From: Flavobacteriaceae bacterium
GTDB taxonomy: Bacteria; Bacteroidota; Bacteroidia; Flavobacteriales; Flavobacteriaceae
Length of the DNA stretch: 64,000 nucleotides
Direction: 5' to 3'
NCBI GenBank assembly: GCA_002694465.1
Contig: NZMG01000023.1
Coordinates: 1 to 64,000 of the forward strand
In this document: one piece after another, positions 45,135 through 57,246 of the stretch
How positions within the stretch are numbered: the stretch's first letter is position 1
How the letters are laid out: every line of letters starts with the position of its first letter
Notes under the pieces: model-generated
Told to the model about the DNA's origin: nothing
Seen by the model: only the letters and a program-made list of their open reading frames with translations
Database searches by the model: none
Translations under genes and position numbers: made by a program

Positions 45135-47687
45135 TTATTCGTTGTTTTCGGTTTGTTCATCGGTAGTATCAATAGATGTGCCATTTTCAATATCTAAGGT
45201 TTCATCCTCAATGGCATCGTCATCATCATCTTGCATTACCTTGGCCACAGCTGCGATAGAATCATCTCCTTTGACTTTTATTAAACGCACCCCTTGAGTA
45301 GCACGTCCCATAACTCGTAAATCTTCCACTTCCATTCTAATTGCGATTCCAGATTTATTGATAATCATTAAATCATCGGTATCTGTTACACTTTTAATAG
45401 CTACTAAATTACCTGTTTTTTCGGTAATGGAAATAGTTTTTACACCTTTTCCACCGCGATTTGTAATTCTATATACTGCTTCACCATCCTCTGGGTCATC
45501 AATATAGGTACGCTTTCCATAACCATTTTCTGAAACTACCAACACCGTTTCCTCCTGAGGATTTTCAATAGTAACCATTCCAATAACTTCATCTTTATCA
45601 TGGGCTAGTGTAATTCCACGAACTCCTGAGGCATTTCTACCCATAGGTCTTGTTTTAGCCTCTTCAAAACGAATGGCTTTTCCTGAACGCAGTGCCAACA
45701 TTACTTGGCTGTCACCGGTAGTTAGTTTTGCTTCCAAAAGTTCATCATCCTCACGAATGGTAATGGCATTAATTCCATTGGTTCGAGGCCTAGAATATTG
45801 CTCAAGTGGTGTTTTCTTTACTTGTCCTTTCTTAGTCGCCATAATTACATAATGGCTATTAATATAATCTTCATCTTTAAGATCCTGGGTACATATAAAG
45901 GCTTTTACTTTATCGTCTTGCTCAATATTGATGAGGTTTTGTATTGCTCTTCCTTTTGAAGTTTTACTTCCTTCAGGGATTTCAAATACACGCATCCAGA
46001 AACATTTTCCTTTTTGGGTAAAGAACAACATGTATTGGTGGTTTGTCCCCACAAATAGATGTTCTAGGAAATCTTCATTTCGTGTTGCTGAAGCCTTTTG
46101 TCCAACCCCTCCTCTATTTTGTGTTTTATATTCGGTAAGAGAAGTACGTTTAATATAACCCGCGTGTGAAATAGTTATCACTACTTTTTCATCTGCAATT
46201 AAATCTGTAATACTTACATCACCACCAGCATATTCGATTACTGAACGCCGCTCATCACCAAATTTTTCCTTTATTTCGGCAAGTTCTTCTTTTATAATTT
46301 CCATTCTACGCTCTTTTTTGGCAAGAATGTCTTTATAATCTTCAATAGTTTTCATTAATTCTTCATACTCACTACGAAGCTTATCCTGCTCTAGGCCAGT
46401 TAATTGGCGTAAACGCATTTCTACTATTGCCTTTGCTTGTATTTCTGAAAGTTCAAAAGCATTTATCAATGCCTCTCTAGCTTCATCGGCATTAGCAGAA
46501 GCACGAATCAATCTAATTACTTCGTCTATATTATCTGAAGCAATGATTAACCCTTCAAGAATATGGGCTCTTTCTTCAGCCTTACGGAGTAAATATTCTG
46601 TTCTTCTTGTGACAACTTCATGACGATGCTCTACAAAATAGTGAATCAATTGTTTTAGATTCAACATTTGTGGACGTCCGTTTACAAGAGCAATATTATT
46701 AACACTAAAACTAGACTGAAGCGCTGTATACTTATACAGCATATTAAGAACAATATTAGGAATTGCGTCTCTCTTTAATATATACACAATGCGCATTCCG
46801 TTTCTATCGGACTCATCGCGTATATTCGATATCCCTTCAATTTTTTTATCGTTAACTAAATCGGCAGTTTTCTTAATCATATCTGCCTTATTCACCTGAT
46901 AAGGAATTTCTGTAACAATAATGGCTTCTCTCCCATCCACTTCCTCAAATCCTGCTTTACCACGTAAAACAACTCTTCCACGACCTGTATGAAAAGCTTC
47001 TCGAACCCCTTCGTAACCATAAATGACACCACCTGTTGGAAAGTCTGGTGCTTTCACATGTTGCATTAACCCATCAATATCAATATCATTATCATCTATG
47101 TAAGCAATAGTTCCGTCTATAACTTCCGAAAGGTTGTGAGGAGGCATATTGGTTGCCATCCCTACTGCAATCCCTGATGCACCATTAATTAGTAACCCAG
47201 GAACTTTTGTAGGTAAAACCGTAGGTTCCTGCAACGTATCATCGAAATTGAGTTGGTGGTCTACCGTCTCTTTATCGATATCGGCAAGCATTTCTTCCGA
47301 AATCTTTTGCATTCGTGCCTCGGTATAACGCATGGCCGCAGGGCTATCACCATCAATAGATCCAAAGTTCCCCTGTCCATCGACCAACATATAACGCAAA
47401 CTCCATTCTTGGGCCATACGCACCATGGCATCATACACCGAGGTATCTCCATGCGGGTGGTATTTACCCAAAACTTCTCCTACAATTCTTGCGGATTTTT
47501 TATGTGCGGTATTTGCCCTAACTCCTAATTCATGCATGCCAAAGAGCACTCTTCGGTGAACGGGTTTCATACCGTCTCTAACATCTGGAAGAGCACGTGA
47601 CACAATGACCGACATCGAATAATCGATGTACGCCGATTTCATTTCATCTTCTATATTAATCGGGATTAATTTTTCGCCTTCAGCCAT
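45135..47687 (-). CDS. gyrA: DNA gyrase subunit A
   Basis: [45 protein letters not shown], acidic tail. Confidence 0.97.
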   Translation of the reverse strand: MAEGEKLIPINIEDEMKSAYIDYSMSVIVSRALPDVRDGMKPVHRRVLFGMHELGVRANTAHKKSARIVGEVLGKYHPHGDTSVYDAMVRMAQEWSLRYMLVDGQGNFGSIDGDSPAAMRYTEARMQKISEEMLADIDKETVDHQLNFDDTLQEPTVLPTKVPGLLINGASGIAVGMATNMPPHNLSEVIDGTIAYIDDNDIDIDGLMQHVKAPDFPTGGVIYGYEGVREAFHTGRGRVVLRGKAGFEEVDGREAIIVTEIPYQVNKADMIKKTADLVNDKKIEGISNIRDESDRNGMRIVYILKRDAIPNIVLNMLYKYTALQSSFSVNNIALVNGRPQMLNLKQLIHYFVEHRHEVVTRRTEYLLRKAEERAHILEGLIIASDNIDEVIRLIRASANADEAREALINAFELSEIQAKAIVEMRLRQLTGLEQDKLRSEYEELMKTIEDYKDILAKKERRMEIIKEELAEIKEKFGDERRSVIEYAGGDVSITDLIADEKVVITISHAGYIKRTSLTEYKTQNRGGVGQKASATRNEDFLEHLFVGTNHQYMLFFTQKGKCFWMRVFEIPEGSKTSKGRAIQNLINIEQDDKVKAFICTQDLKDEDYINSHYVIMATKKGQVKKTPLEQYSRPRTNGINAITIREDDELLEAKLTTGDSQVMLALRSGKAIRFEEAKTRPMGRNASGVRGITLAHDKDEVIGMVTIENPQEETVLVVSENGYGKRTYIDDPEDGEAVYRITNRGGKGVKTISITEKTGNLVAIKSVTDTDDLMIINKSGIAIRMEVEDLRVMGRATQGVRLIKVKGDDSIAAVAKVMQDDDDDAIEDETLDIENGTSIDTTDEQTENNE

Positions 47688-47947
47688 AAGTATTTAACTA
47701 TATTTTTAGAGGATTAAACTAAGTGAGCAATATACAGCATTTTGTAGGTTTAATAAGGTCTTTTGAAGGGTAAAATTCACATTTTTATTAACAAATTTTG
47801 GCTTGCAAACCGTTAATAACTATCGTACTTTAGCCTTTGATATTTACGCAATTTTGTTTCCTTTTACTTATGCTTTATCAATAAGGCACAAATTTTGCCG
47901 TTATCATACTTTATTTTTAATAAATTTATACCGAAGGACCCCAGTTT

Positions 47948-50503
47948 ATGGATGATAATTTTTCGCCAAGAGTAAAAGACGTGATTGCTTATAGCAAGGA
48001 AGAAGCCTTGCGTTTAGGTCATGATTTTATTGGCACAGAACACTTAATGCTTGGACTATTAAGAGACGGTAATGGAAAAGCGGTGACTATATTAAATGCA
48101 CTTGATGTGGATTTAAATCATTTACGCAGAAAAGTAGAAATTCTTAGTCCAGCAAACCCAAATGCAGCCAATACTGCAAATGATAAAAAAAATTTACACC
48201 TAACACGACAAGCAGAACGTGCTTTAAAGACTACTTTTTTAGAAGCAAAGCTATTTCAAAGTAATTCTATTAATACAGCCCATTTGCTATTGTGTATTTT
48301 AAGAAATGAAAATGACCCTACTACAAAATTGCTTCATAAAATGAAAGTAGATTACGATGGGGTAAAAGATCAATTTAAATCTATGATTACAGAAGATAAA
48401 GATTATATAGAACCTACTTCTTCAGAATTCTCAAACGAAGATGATGACAATTCTGCTGCAGATAGTGATAAGGAAAACTTATTTGCCAGTGCTTCGGGTG
48501 CCAAAGGAACAAAGAAATCAAAAACACCTGTTCTAGACAATTTTGGGAGAGATTTAACCTCGCTTGCAGAAGATGGCAAACTTGACCCTGTCGTGGGAAG
48601 AGAAAATGAAATACAACGTGTGTCGCAGATTTTAAGCCGACGAAAGAAAAACAATCCATTGCTTATAGGTGAACCTGGTGTTGGTAAATCGGCTATTGCC
48701 GAAGGATTAGCGCTTAGAATCATTCAGAGAAAAGTATCAAGAATTTTATACGATAAGCGTGTCGTAACTCTTGATCTTGCAAGTTTAGTAGCAGGAACGA
48801 AGTATCGTGGACAGTTTGAAGAACGAATGAAGGCGGTTATGAACGAGCTAGAGAAAAATGATGATATCATTCTATTTATTGATGAAATTCATACCATTGT
48901 GGGTGCTGGAGGAGCTACGGGTTCTCTGGATGCATCTAATATGTTTAAACCTGCTTTAGCAAGAGGGGAAATTCAATGTATTGGAGCCACGACTCTAGAT
49001 GAGTACCGACAATATATTGAAAAAGATGGTGCCTTAGAAAGACGTTTTCAAAAGGTTTTAGTTGAGCCTACTTCGGTAGAGGAAACTATTGAGATTCTTC
49101 AGAATATTAAGGACAAATACGAATCGCATCACAACGTAACCTATACAGATGATGCTTTAATTGCTTGTGTTAAATTAACTAATAGATATATGACCGAGCG
49201 TTTTCTTCCAGACAAAGCTATAGATGCTTTAGATGAAGCGGGTTCTCGTGTACATATTACAAATATCCACGTTCCAGAAAAGATTTTGGAAATTGAAGGA
49301 AAACTTGAGGAAGTTAGAGAACAGAAAAATTCTGTAGTCAAAAAACAAAAATATGAAGAGGCTGCCAAGCTAAGGGATGATGAGAAAAATCTTGAAAAAG
49401 AATTATTGAATGCGCAAGAAGCTTGGGAAACTGAATCAAAGTTACACCGTGAAAAAGTAGACGAAGAAAATGTAGCCGAAGTCGTTTCCATGATGACGGG
49501 TATACCCGTTAATAGAATTGCCCAAACGGAAAGCACAAAGCTTGCTGCCCTCCCCGATCGTATTAAAGGAAAGGTAATTGGTCAAGATGAAGCTGTTTCT
49601 AAAGTTGTAAAAGCCATACAGCGTAACAGAGCGGGATTAAAAGATCCTAACAAGCCAATTGGTTCTTTTATATTTTTAGGTCAAACAGGTGTTGGTAAAA
49701 CCCAACTGGCCAAAGTATTAGCCAGAGAACTTTTTGACAGCGATAATGCTTTGGTGAGAATTGATATGAGTGAATATATGGAAAAATTCGCCGTGTCAAG
49801 ACTTGTAGGAGCACCCCCAGGGTATGTGGGTTATGAGGAGGGCGGACAATTAACCGAAAAGATAAGAAGAAAACCTTATGCAGTCGTGCTTTTGGATGAG
49901 ATAGAAAAAGCACATCCTGACGTTTTCAATATGTTATTACAGGTGCTTGATGATGGATATCTAACTGATAGTTTAGGCAGAAAGATTGACTTCAGAAACA
50001 CCATCATTATCATGACTTCTAATATTGGTGCACGAAAACTTCAAGATTTTGGCCAAGGGGTTGGATTTGGCACTGCCGCTAAAGCAAGTCAGGTAGATTC
50101 TAATGCAAAAAGCGTTATTGAAAATGCGTTAAAGAAAACCTTTGCCCCTGAATTTTTAAATCGTGTTGATGATGTAATGGTATTTAATCCGCTAGAAAGA
50201 GAACATATTCATAAGATAATTGATATTGAACTAAATCAATTATTCAATAGAATTCTTGATCTTGGTTACACTTTAAATCTTACGGATAAAGCAAAAGATT
50301 ATATTGCAAATAAAGGTTTTGACAAAGACTATGGTGCAAGGCCTTTAAAAAGAGCCATACAAAAATACATTGAAGATGCACTTGCCGAAGAAATTATCAA
50401 TGCAACCTTAAAGGAAGGAGATACCATTACCATGGATCTCGATGAGAAAAAGGATGAATTGACCATTAAAATTAAGAAACAGAAAAAAGCTACGGAATCG
50501 TAG
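47948..50503 (+). CDS. clpC: ATP-dependent Clp protease ATP-binding subunit ClpC
   Basis: Clp_N repeats, [18 protein letters not shown]-like middle domain, [15 protein letters not shown]. Confidence 0.95.
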   Translation: MDDNFSPRVKDVIAYSKEEALRLGHDFIGTEHLMLGLLRDGNGKAVTILNALDVDLNHLRRKVEILSPANPNAANTANDKKNLHLTRQAERALKTTFLEAKLFQSNSINTAHLLLCILRNENDPTTKLLHKMKVDYDGVKDQFKSMITEDKDYIEPTSSEFSNEDDDNSAADSDKENLFASASGAKGTKKSKTPVLDNFGRDLTSLAEDGKLDPVVGRENEIQRVSQILSRRKKNNPLLIGEPGVGKSAIAEGLALRIIQRKVSRILYDKRVVTLDLASLVAGTKYRGQFEERMKAVMNELEKNDDIILFIDEIHTIVGAGGATGSLDASNMFKPALARGEIQCIGATTLDEYRQYIEKDGALERRFQKVLVEPTSVEETIEILQNIKDKYESHHNVTYTDDALIACVKLTNRYMTERFLPDKAIDALDEAGSRVHITNIHVPEKILEIEGKLEEVREQKNSVVKKQKYEEAAKLRDDEKNLEKELLNAQEAWETESKLHREKVDEENVAEVVSMMTGIPVNRIAQTESTKLAALPDRIKGKVIGQDEAVSKVVKAIQRNRAGLKDPNKPIGSFIFLGQTGVGKTQLAKVLARELFDSDNALVRIDMSEYMEKFAVSRLVGAPPGYVGYEEGGQLTEKIRRKPYAVVLLDEIEKAHPDVFNMLLQVLDDGYLTDSLGRKIDFRNTIIIMTSNIGARKLQDFGQGVGFGTAAKASQVDSNAKSVIENALKKTFAPEFLNRVDDVMVFNPLEREHIHKIIDIELNQLFNRILDLGYTLNLTDKAKDYIANKGFDKDYGARPLKRAIQKYIEDALAEEIINATLKEGDTITMDLDEKKDELTIKIKKQKKATES

Positions 50504-50513
50504 CTTTTTTTTT
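50483..50513 (+). terminator. Terminator overlapping clpC stop codon
   Basis: aaaaaagctacg-gaat-cgtagctttttttt, 12-bp stem; TAG stop at 50501-50503 in 3' arm. Confidence 0.88.
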
Positions 50514-50549
50514 ACTTTTTCATATCTTTAGTAGAATACAGTCATAATT

Positions 50550-50918
50550 TTGAAAAAGTTATATAAGCTAAAGTTTGGAGAAGTTCATATACATGACTTC
50601 TATGTTAAAGCAGTAATTGCTGAAGGAGCTATTATTGATAAAAAAAATAGTGACGCTATCATTGAACTTGCCGTAAAGCATTTTCCTAAAGATTCTTTTG
50701 GCTATATTACTCAAAGAATCCATTCTTATTCTGTTGATCCCACTGTTTACAAAGATGTTGCCGAAATTAAGAATCTTGTTGGATTTGCAATTGTTACAGG
50801 TAATAGCAAGCGATTAAAAAATTCAGATTTTGAACGATTTTTTATTAAAAAACCATCAAAAGCTTTTAAAGAATTGGATGAGGCGATACGCTGGGTAAAA
50901 GAGCTTATAGAAAATTAA
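50550..50918 (+). CDS. Hypothetical STAS/SEC14-like protein
   Basis: 122 aa, TTG start, small alpha/beta fold pattern. Confidence 0.6.
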   Translation: MKKLYKLKFGEVHIHDFYVKAVIAEGAIIDKKNSDAIIELAVKHFPKDSFGYITQRIHSYSVDPTVYKDVAEIKNLVGFAIVTGNSKRLKNSDFERFFIKKPSKAFKELDEAIRWVKELIEN

Positions 50919-50932
50919 TTTTCGGTTTACAA

Positions 50933-52444
50933 TTATTCAAAAGGCAACTCATTTTCAATAATAAAACTTTTTAAAAAAGATTGTGTCTTTTTTATATCAA
51001 GAGCTAACAATCGATCTTCAGAAACAAAAGGAACTTCTTTGCGATAACTTTCTAGAAATGTTTCAATAAATGAGGAAGATTTTTTTGGTCTTCGAAATTC
51101 TAATGCCTGAGAAGCATTCAATAATTCTATAGAAAGTATGGTTTCCAAATTCTCTAATACTTTATAACATTTCGTAGCTGCGTTAGCTCCCATACTTACA
51201 TGGTCCTCTTGCCCATTAGAAGAAACAATAGAATCCACCGAAGCCGGAGTAGCTAATTGCTTATTCTGACTTACAATACTAGCTGCTGTATATTGTGGAA
51301 TCATAAACCCACTATTGAGACCTGGGTTATCCACTAAGAAAGCTGGCAAATTTCTTAGTCCTGAAATTAATTGGTAGGTTCTTCTTTCAGAAATACTACC
51401 CAATTCCGCCAAGGCGATTGCCAAATAGTCTAAAGCCAATGCTAACGGTTGTCCATGAAAATTTCCGCCAGAAATAATCGTATCTTCTTTTATGAAAATA
51501 TTAGGGTTATCTGTAACCGAATTCATTTCAGTTTTAAAGGTCCTATGCACAAAATGTAGGGTATCTTTACTAGCCCCGTGGACTTGCGGTACACAGCGAA
51601 ACGAATAAGGATCTTGTACTTTTTTATCTTCCGAAGCTGCTATTTCGCTTCCATTTAAAAATTCTAAAATTTGTTCTGCCGTTTTTACTTGCCCACGGTG
51701 TGGTCGCACCATATGAACCAAGGCATTATAAGGGCTCATATTACAATTAAACGCATCAATAGAGATAGCTGCGATTAAATCGGTTAAATAAGATAATTTA
51801 TATCCTTTCAAAAGGCAATAGACCCCATAGGCGCTCATAAACTGAGTACCATTTAATAATGCTAATCCTTCTTTTGCTTGCAACACAATTGGCTCCCACG
51901 TATTTTTTTTAAGGACTTTATCTGCCGCAACAATTTTATCTCCATTATAAACTTCTCCTTTCCCTAAAAGAGGCAAAGAAAGATGTGCCAATGGGGCTAG
52001 GTCTCCAGACGCACCAAGACTTCCTTGTTCAAAAATTACAGGCAACACATCATGATTGTAAAAATCTATTAAACGTGTTACGGTTTCCAATTGCACACCA
52101 CTATACCCATAACTTAACGATTGAATCTTAAGTAAAAGCATCACTCTTACAATATCTTTAGGGACCAATTGCCCTGTACCACATGCATGCGACATGACAA
52201 GATTTTCTTGAAGCTTCGAAAGGTTTTCCGGAGATATTTTAACATCACAAAGCGAACCAAAACCAGTATTTATTCCATAAATCGGTGTATCGTTTTGTCT
52301 AATCTTTTTTTGAAGATATTCGTGCGATTTTTTAATGTTTAGAATAGCTTCTTCAGATAAATCGAGTTTTTTATTGGTATCTAAAATATCCTTAATAGTA
52401 GCAAGGGTAAGTAAGTCTGAACTTATATAATGGATTGTTTCCAT
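50933..52444 (-). CDS. hutH: Histidine ammonia-lyase
   Basis: GASGDLAPLAHLSLPLLGKGEVY MIO motif; METIHYISSDLLTL start. Confidence 0.88.
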   Translation of the reverse strand: METIHYISSDLLTLATIKDILDTNKKLDLSEEAILNIKKSHEYLQKKIRQNDTPIYGINTGFGSLCDVKISPENLSKLQENLVMSHACGTGQLVPKDIVRVMLLLKIQSLSYGYSGVQLETVTRLIDFYNHDVLPVIFEQGSLGASGDLAPLAHLSLPLLGKGEVYNGDKIVAADKVLKKNTWEPIVLQAKEGLALLNGTQFMSAYGVYCLLKGYKLSYLTDLIAAISIDAFNCNMSPYNALVHMVRPHRGQVKTAEQILEFLNGSEIAASEDKKVQDPYSFRCVPQVHGASKDTLHFVHRTFKTEMNSVTDNPNIFIKEDTIISGGNFHGQPLALALDYLAIALAELGSISERRTYQLISGLRNLPAFLVDNPGLNSGFMIPQYTAASIVSQNKQLATPASVDSIVSSNGQEDHVSMGANAATKCYKVLENLETILSIELLNASQALEFRRPKKSSSFIETFLESYRKEVPFVSEDRLLALDIKKTQSFLKSFIIENELPFE

Positions 52445-52548
52445 AAAAAAAGGTTGTTCCGCAAAAGTACAATTTAATGTGAAGGTTTTTATAAAATTTG
52501 ACTTTGCATTAAACAAAAAACTATTTTCGCAGTGTAAATCAAACAACT

Positions 52549-53553
52549 ATGAAATATTCAATTTTAATTCTAGCTTCCATTTTATTAATTTCTTGCAATC
52601 AACCCATTGAAATGGATTACGTAAGTTTCTCAGGAAAAATTACAAAAAAGAATAGTGATTCTATAAAAATTAGAAGTGATGAATATTCAAAAACAATTCC
52701 TGTAAAAGAAGATGGGACTTTTAGTGATACGTTAAAACTAAAACCTGGGCTTTATTCGTTTAATGATGGTGTGGAAGGAACCCGTATGTTTTTGAAAAAC
52801 GGTTATGATATTACGTTAACACTTGACACCGAAATGTTTGATGAAACTATAAAATATGAAGGAATTGGAGCCGAGAACAATAACTTTTTGGCTGAAAAAT
52901 CCTTATTGGAAGAGAAACTTTTTGACATTGATGTAGACGATTACAACCAAGAAACATTAGATATGAAACTAGCTTCAATTGAAAGTGAATTATCTCAATT
53001 TGTCGATTCAAAACAAAACTTAGATACTATGGTTGTGAATAGTTCCAGAAAAAGCATTCAAGCTAGTATTAAGTCATATAAAGGATATTTAAGCGAGTTA
53101 ATTGCACTAAGAGAAAACCTACCCGCAGGGACCCCCTCTCCTACCTTTGAAGGTTATGAAAATCACGCTGGAGGCACAACAAGTCTAGTAGACTTAAAAG
53201 GAAAATATGTATATGTAGATGTGTGGGCTACTTGGTGCGGCCCATGTAAAGTTGAAATTCCGCATCTAAAAGAAGTAGAAAAAGAATTTCACGATAAAAA
53301 TATTGTTTTTGTAAGTATCTCTATCGATAAAGCAAAAGACCATGAGAAGTGGGTTGCTATGGTAAGTGAAAAAAAATTAAGCGGAATACAATTATTTGCA
53401 GACAACGATTGGAATTCCAAATTTGTAAAAGACTATTACATAAATGGTATTCCACGATTTATACTTATAGATCCTAACGGAAACATTGTAACACCAGATG
53501 CTCCAAGACCTTCAAATCCCAAGCTTAAGGAAATGCTTAATGGATTATTATAG
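52549..53553 (+). CDS. TlpA-type thioredoxin-like lipoprotein with DUF4369-like N-terminus
   Basis: Lipobox LLISC; VDVWATWCGPCKVEIPHLK. Confidence 0.88.
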   Translation: MKYSILILASILLISCNQPIEMDYVSFSGKITKKNSDSIKIRSDEYSKTIPVKEDGTFSDTLKLKPGLYSFNDGVEGTRMFLKNGYDITLTLDTEMFDETIKYEGIGAENNNFLAEKSLLEEKLFDIDVDDYNQETLDMKLASIESELSQFVDSKQNLDTMVVNSSRKSIQASIKSYKGYLSELIALRENLPAGTPSPTFEGYENHAGGTTSLVDLKGKYVYVDVWATWCGPCKVEIPHLKEVEKEFHDKNIVFVSISIDKAKDHEKWVAMVSEKKLSGIQLFADNDWNSKFVKDYYINGIPRFILIDPNGNIVTPDAPRPSNPKLKEMLNGLL

Positions 53554-53581
53554 ATTTTTAAAATCCCCAGATATTAGGCTT

Positions 53582-55132
53582 TTACACCTCCTCCTCTGGT
53601 TCCCCTTGGGGCATTTCATCTTTTTGAAATAACATTAATAAAGCACTTCCTATATGTTCGATGATATCGCTGGCGATTAAGGCTTCAAAGCCTTTTTCCT
53701 GAGAAACCAAATTCCCAGCACTTCCATGTAAATAAACCCCAAAGACTGCTGCAAGTAACGGGTCATAGCCTTGAGACAATAACCCCGCAATCATTCCACT
53801 TAAAACATCGCCACTACCAGCCGTTGCCATACCAGGGTTTCCAGTGGTATTTATATAAAGATTGTCGCCATTTACCACAATCGTGTGAGCTCCTTTTAAC
53901 ACGATAACCACCTCAAACTTTTTTGAAAAATCTTTGGTTTTTTCGAGTTTATCGAAATCATTTTTCCATTCGCCCAAAAGTCTTTTTAGCTCTCCTTCGT
54001 GGGGAGTTAAAATACTTTGTTTCGGGAGCACTTTCAGTAAAGTTTCATCATTTGCAAGGCAGTTAATAGCATCGGCATCGATAACAAATGATGTTCCCTG
54101 TTTTTCAGAAAACAAATCCTTTAGAGCTTTACAACTCTCCGTATGCTGCCCCATTCCCATTCCTGCTACAATAGTTGTAGGCATAAAATCAAGAATAACT
54201 TTTGAAATATGAAATTCCGAAGAATCGGTCATAGTCATAACTTCCGGAACTGAAATTTGCAGAATATCATTCCCACATTTTGGAACAAATGCAGTAACTA
54301 ACCCTGCTCCTACTCTCAATGCCGCTTTTGAAGTTAATGAAACTGCACCCATTTTTCCTTTACTTCCACCCACAACCAATGTATGACCGTAGACCCCTTT
54401 ATGGGCAAATTTTTCTCGTTGTTTATAGAATTGTCGCGCTTGAGGTTTGTAAATAAGTTGTGCTAAAGGTTTTTCATTATAAAGATGTTCCGGGTCCAAC
54501 CCAATGTCAAGAACTTCAAAATAGGGTACAAACACCCCAGTTTCGGGTAAAAAAAACGACAACTTAGGCGCTTGAAAGGTTAGCGTATGGTTAGCTTTAA
54601 CTACAGCATCCGCCACTAATAAGGGTTCATTAGCCGAAATACCACTTGGGACATCTACAGATAATCGAAAGGCTTTTTGAGCATTTAAATACTGGATCAA
54701 CGCCTTTACCCACCCTTCAGGCGCACGATTTAAACCTATTCCAAACAAACAATCCACGATAATATCATCTGGATGAATTTCTGGAAAATCTTCTTCAGAT
54801 TTCATTAAAACCGGCCACTTTTTTGTGACACTTTTTACTCTATCATAATTGATTAAGAAACATTTCGATCGTTTGTCTGTAAAATTTGCGACATAGATAT
54901 TAACGTTATAACCGCTCTCAATAAGCAATCTTCCCAATGCCAATCCATCTCCACCGTTGTTTCCAATACCACAAAATATATGAATGGGAACCTGAGCTCC
55001 TTGCATACGCTGATGTAGCCAATTAAATATTTGGGTTGCTGCTCGCTCCATTAAATCCACAGAGGAAATTCCTTGCCTTTCACAAGTAATCTCGTCGGCA
55101 TTATAAAGCTGCTTTGAAGAAAATATTTTCAT
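53582..55132 (-). CDS. Bifunctional NAD(P)H-hydrate epimerase / ADP-dependent NAD(P)H-hydrate dehydratase
   Basis: MKIFSSKQLYNADEIT, CGIGNNGGDGLALGRLL; SILTPHEGELKRLLG, GNPGMATAGSGDVLSGMI. Confidence 0.94.
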   Translation of the reverse strand: MKIFSSKQLYNADEITCERQGISSVDLMERAATQIFNWLHQRMQGAQVPIHIFCGIGNNGGDGLALGRLLIESGYNVNIYVANFTDKRSKCFLINYDRVKSVTKKWPVLMKSEEDFPEIHPDDIIVDCLFGIGLNRAPEGWVKALIQYLNAQKAFRLSVDVPSGISANEPLLVADAVVKANHTLTFQAPKLSFFLPETGVFVPYFEVLDIGLDPEHLYNEKPLAQLIYKPQARQFYKQREKFAHKGVYGHTLVVGGSKGKMGAVSLTSKAALRVGAGLVTAFVPKCGNDILQISVPEVMTMTDSSEFHISKVILDFMPTTIVAGMGMGQHTESCKALKDLFSEKQGTSFVIDADAINCLANDETLLKVLPKQSILTPHEGELKRLLGEWKNDFDKLEKTKDFSKKFEVVIVLKGAHTIVVNGDNLYINTTGNPGMATAGSGDVLSGMIAGLLSQGYDPLLAAVFGVYLHGSAGNLVSQEKGFEALIASDIIEHIGSALLMLFQKDEMPQGEPEEEV

Positions 55133-55210
55133 TCGCTCATTTTTTATGCAAGTTACTACCCTTGTTGAAAACAATCAAACAATTTGCACGTTCCCTTTTT
55201 GAAGATTAAT

Positions 55211-55218
55211 TACATTTG
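55211..55218 (+). promoter_or_regulatory. -7 box TACATTTG upstream of gcvT
   Basis: TAnnTTTG, 16 nt before ATG 55235. Confidence 0.4.
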
Positions 55219-55234
55219 CCAAAATTTTAGACAG

Positions 55235-56317
55235 ATGAAGAATACTGCACTTACTCACCTTCACGAAAAATTGGGAGCCAAAATGGTGACTTTTGCAGGT
55301 TATAATATGCCTGTTTCTTATGAAGGAGTTGCCGCCGAACACGAAACCGTTCGTACCGGTGTTGGCGTTTTTGACGTGTCTCACATGGGCGAATTTTTAG
55401 TATCAGGACCCCATGCGCTTGAGCTAATCCAGAAAGTTACCAGTAACGATGCCTCAAAATTGGTAGATTACCAAGCACAGTATAGTTGTTTACCTAATGA
55501 CACAGGAGGTATTGTTGATGATTTAATTATTTATAGAATCAATGCCGAAAAATGGGTGTTGGTGGTTAATGCTTCCAATATTGAAAAGGATTGGAATTGG
55601 ATAAGCAAGCACAACACCATGGGGGCAGAGCTTCGTAATTTATCTGAAGATTTTTCATTGCTTGCTATTCAGGGCCCAAAGGCTGTTGAGGCGATGCAAA
55701 CCTTAACAAGTGAAGATTTAAATGCCATAAAGTTTTATCATTTTAAAGTTGCCGATTTTGCTGGTATCGAAAATGTAATGATAAGTGCAACTGGCTATAC
55801 AGGTAGTGGCGGATTCGAAATTTATTGCAAGAATAGTGAAGTTGAACAAGTTTGGAATAAAGTCTTTGAGGCAGGTGCTGCCTACGGAATCAAACCCATT
55901 GGTTTAGCGGCGCGCGATACGCTTCGTTTGGAGATGGGATATTGTCTCTATGGAAATGATATAGACGACACCACCTCACCTATTGAAGCCGGTTTAGGAT
56001 GGATTACCAAATTCGCCAAAGATTTTATTAATGCCGAAAATCTTCAGAAAGAAAAAGAAAAAGGCCCTGAAAGAAGACTCGTTGCTTTTGAGTTAGACGA
56101 GCGTGGAATTCCTCGGCAAGGTTATGATATTGTAGATGGTAACGGTAAAGTAATTGGAAATGTTACGAGTGGCACCATGTCTCCTTCTCTAAACAAAGGA
56201 ATTGGAATGGGATACGTTCCTACTATTTTTAAAGATCCAGGCACCCAAATTCATATACAAATTAGAAAAAATGCTGTTCCAGCTACCGTTGTAAAGCTGC
56301 CATTTTATAAAGGCTAA
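55235..56317 (+). CDS. gcvT: Glycine cleavage system aminomethyltransferase GcvT
   Basis: [58 protein letters not shown]. Confidence 0.96.
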   Translation: MKNTALTHLHEKLGAKMVTFAGYNMPVSYEGVAAEHETVRTGVGVFDVSHMGEFLVSGPHALELIQKVTSNDASKLVDYQAQYSCLPNDTGGIVDDLIIYRINAEKWVLVVNASNIEKDWNWISKHNTMGAELRNLSEDFSLLAIQGPKAVEAMQTLTSEDLNAIKFYHFKVADFAGIENVMISATGYTGSGGFEIYCKNSEVEQVWNKVFEAGAAYGIKPIGLAARDTLRLEMGYCLYGNDIDDTTSPIEAGLGWITKFAKDFINAENLQKEKEKGPERRLVAFELDERGIPRQGYDIVDGNGKVIGNVTSGTMSPSLNKGIGMGYVPTIFKDPGTQIHIQIRKNAVPATVVKLPFYKG

Positions 56318-56326
56318 TTAGATTCT

Positions 56327-57244
56327 ATGTGTGATTTTCAAAAAATTTTAGAATCAATTAAAGAAAAGGCTGAAAACACTTCTGAAAAAGGAAAAGTACC
56401 AACGTATATTCCAGAATTAGCCAAAGTCGATAAAAATCATTTTGGTATTTACCTCAATATGCTAGAAGGTGATGATTATTGCGTGGGAGACTGGGATATA
56501 AAATTTTCTATACAAAGTATTTCTAAAGTGTTATCATTAGCTATGGCTTTTAATTGCCTTGGAGCTACTAAAATACTAAAACGAATGGATGTTGAACCTT
56601 CTGGAAATCCATTCAACTATTTATCGCTATTAGAGTTAGAAGAAGGAATTCCCAGAAACCCATTTATTAATAGCGGTGCTATTGTTATTGCAGACATTTT
56701 AATATCTGAATTAAAGAATCCAAAAGCAGATTTTTTACAATTTGTAAGAGATTTGGCCAATGACCAAAGTATTGATTTTAATTATGAAGTAGCAGCTTCT
56801 GAAGCTAAAACAGGCTATACAAATTTTGCCGCAGCCAACCTTTTAAAATCTTTTAATAATCTTGAGAATGACGTTGATGAAGTATTAGATTTCTATTTTC
56901 ATCAATGCTCCATAGAAATGAACTGCAAGCAACTATCAAATGCCTTTTACTTGTTTGCCAATAAAGGAAAGTGCTTACATAATAAAACCTATTTAACTTC
57001 TAGCCAAGTAAAGCGAATTAACGCCATTATGCTTACTTGCGGCTTTTATGATGAAGCAGGAGAATTTGCTTTTGAGGTGGGTCTTCCTGGTAAAAGTGGC
57101 GTGGGCGGTGGAATTGTAGCACTTCTCCCTGGAACATTTATAATCACGTGTTGGTCCCCTGGGTTAAACCCAAAAGGAAACTCGAAGCTTGGTATGTTAG
57201 CTCTAGAATCCTTTACAACACAATCAAACCTTTCCATTTTTTAA
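56327..57244 (+). CDS. glsA: Glutaminase A
   Basis: FSIQSISKVLSLAMA, EPSGNPFN, NPFINSGAIVI, GLPGKSGVGGGI. Confidence 0.95.
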   Translation: MCDFQKILESIKEKAENTSEKGKVPTYIPELAKVDKNHFGIYLNMLEGDDYCVGDWDIKFSIQSISKVLSLAMAFNCLGATKILKRMDVEPSGNPFNYLSLLELEEGIPRNPFINSGAIVIADILISELKNPKADFLQFVRDLANDQSIDFNYEVAASEAKTGYTNFAAANLLKSFNNLENDVDEVLDFYFHQCSIEMNCKQLSNAFYLFANKGKCLHNKTYLTSSQVKRINAIMLTCGFYDEAGEFAFEVGLPGKSGVGGGIVALLPGTFIITCWSPGLNPKGNSKLGMLALESFTTQSNLSIF

Positions 57245-57246
57245 TT

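Noticed and set aside
45119-45190. TPR protein start at 45190
   Set aside because: Would overlap gyrA; MKKQLILAGLMLVSAITFAQ at 45118 has a proper signal peptide.
47400-47480. Possible fluoroquinolone-resistance change in GyrA ([10 protein letters not shown])
   Set aside because: Threonine at this position appears to be the usual flavobacterial state, so it is not evidence of resistance.
57148-57246. Epimerase-like ORF start at 57148
   Set aside because: Overlaps the glsA 3' end out of frame; TTG 57247 directly after glsA fits the Rossmann N-terminus.
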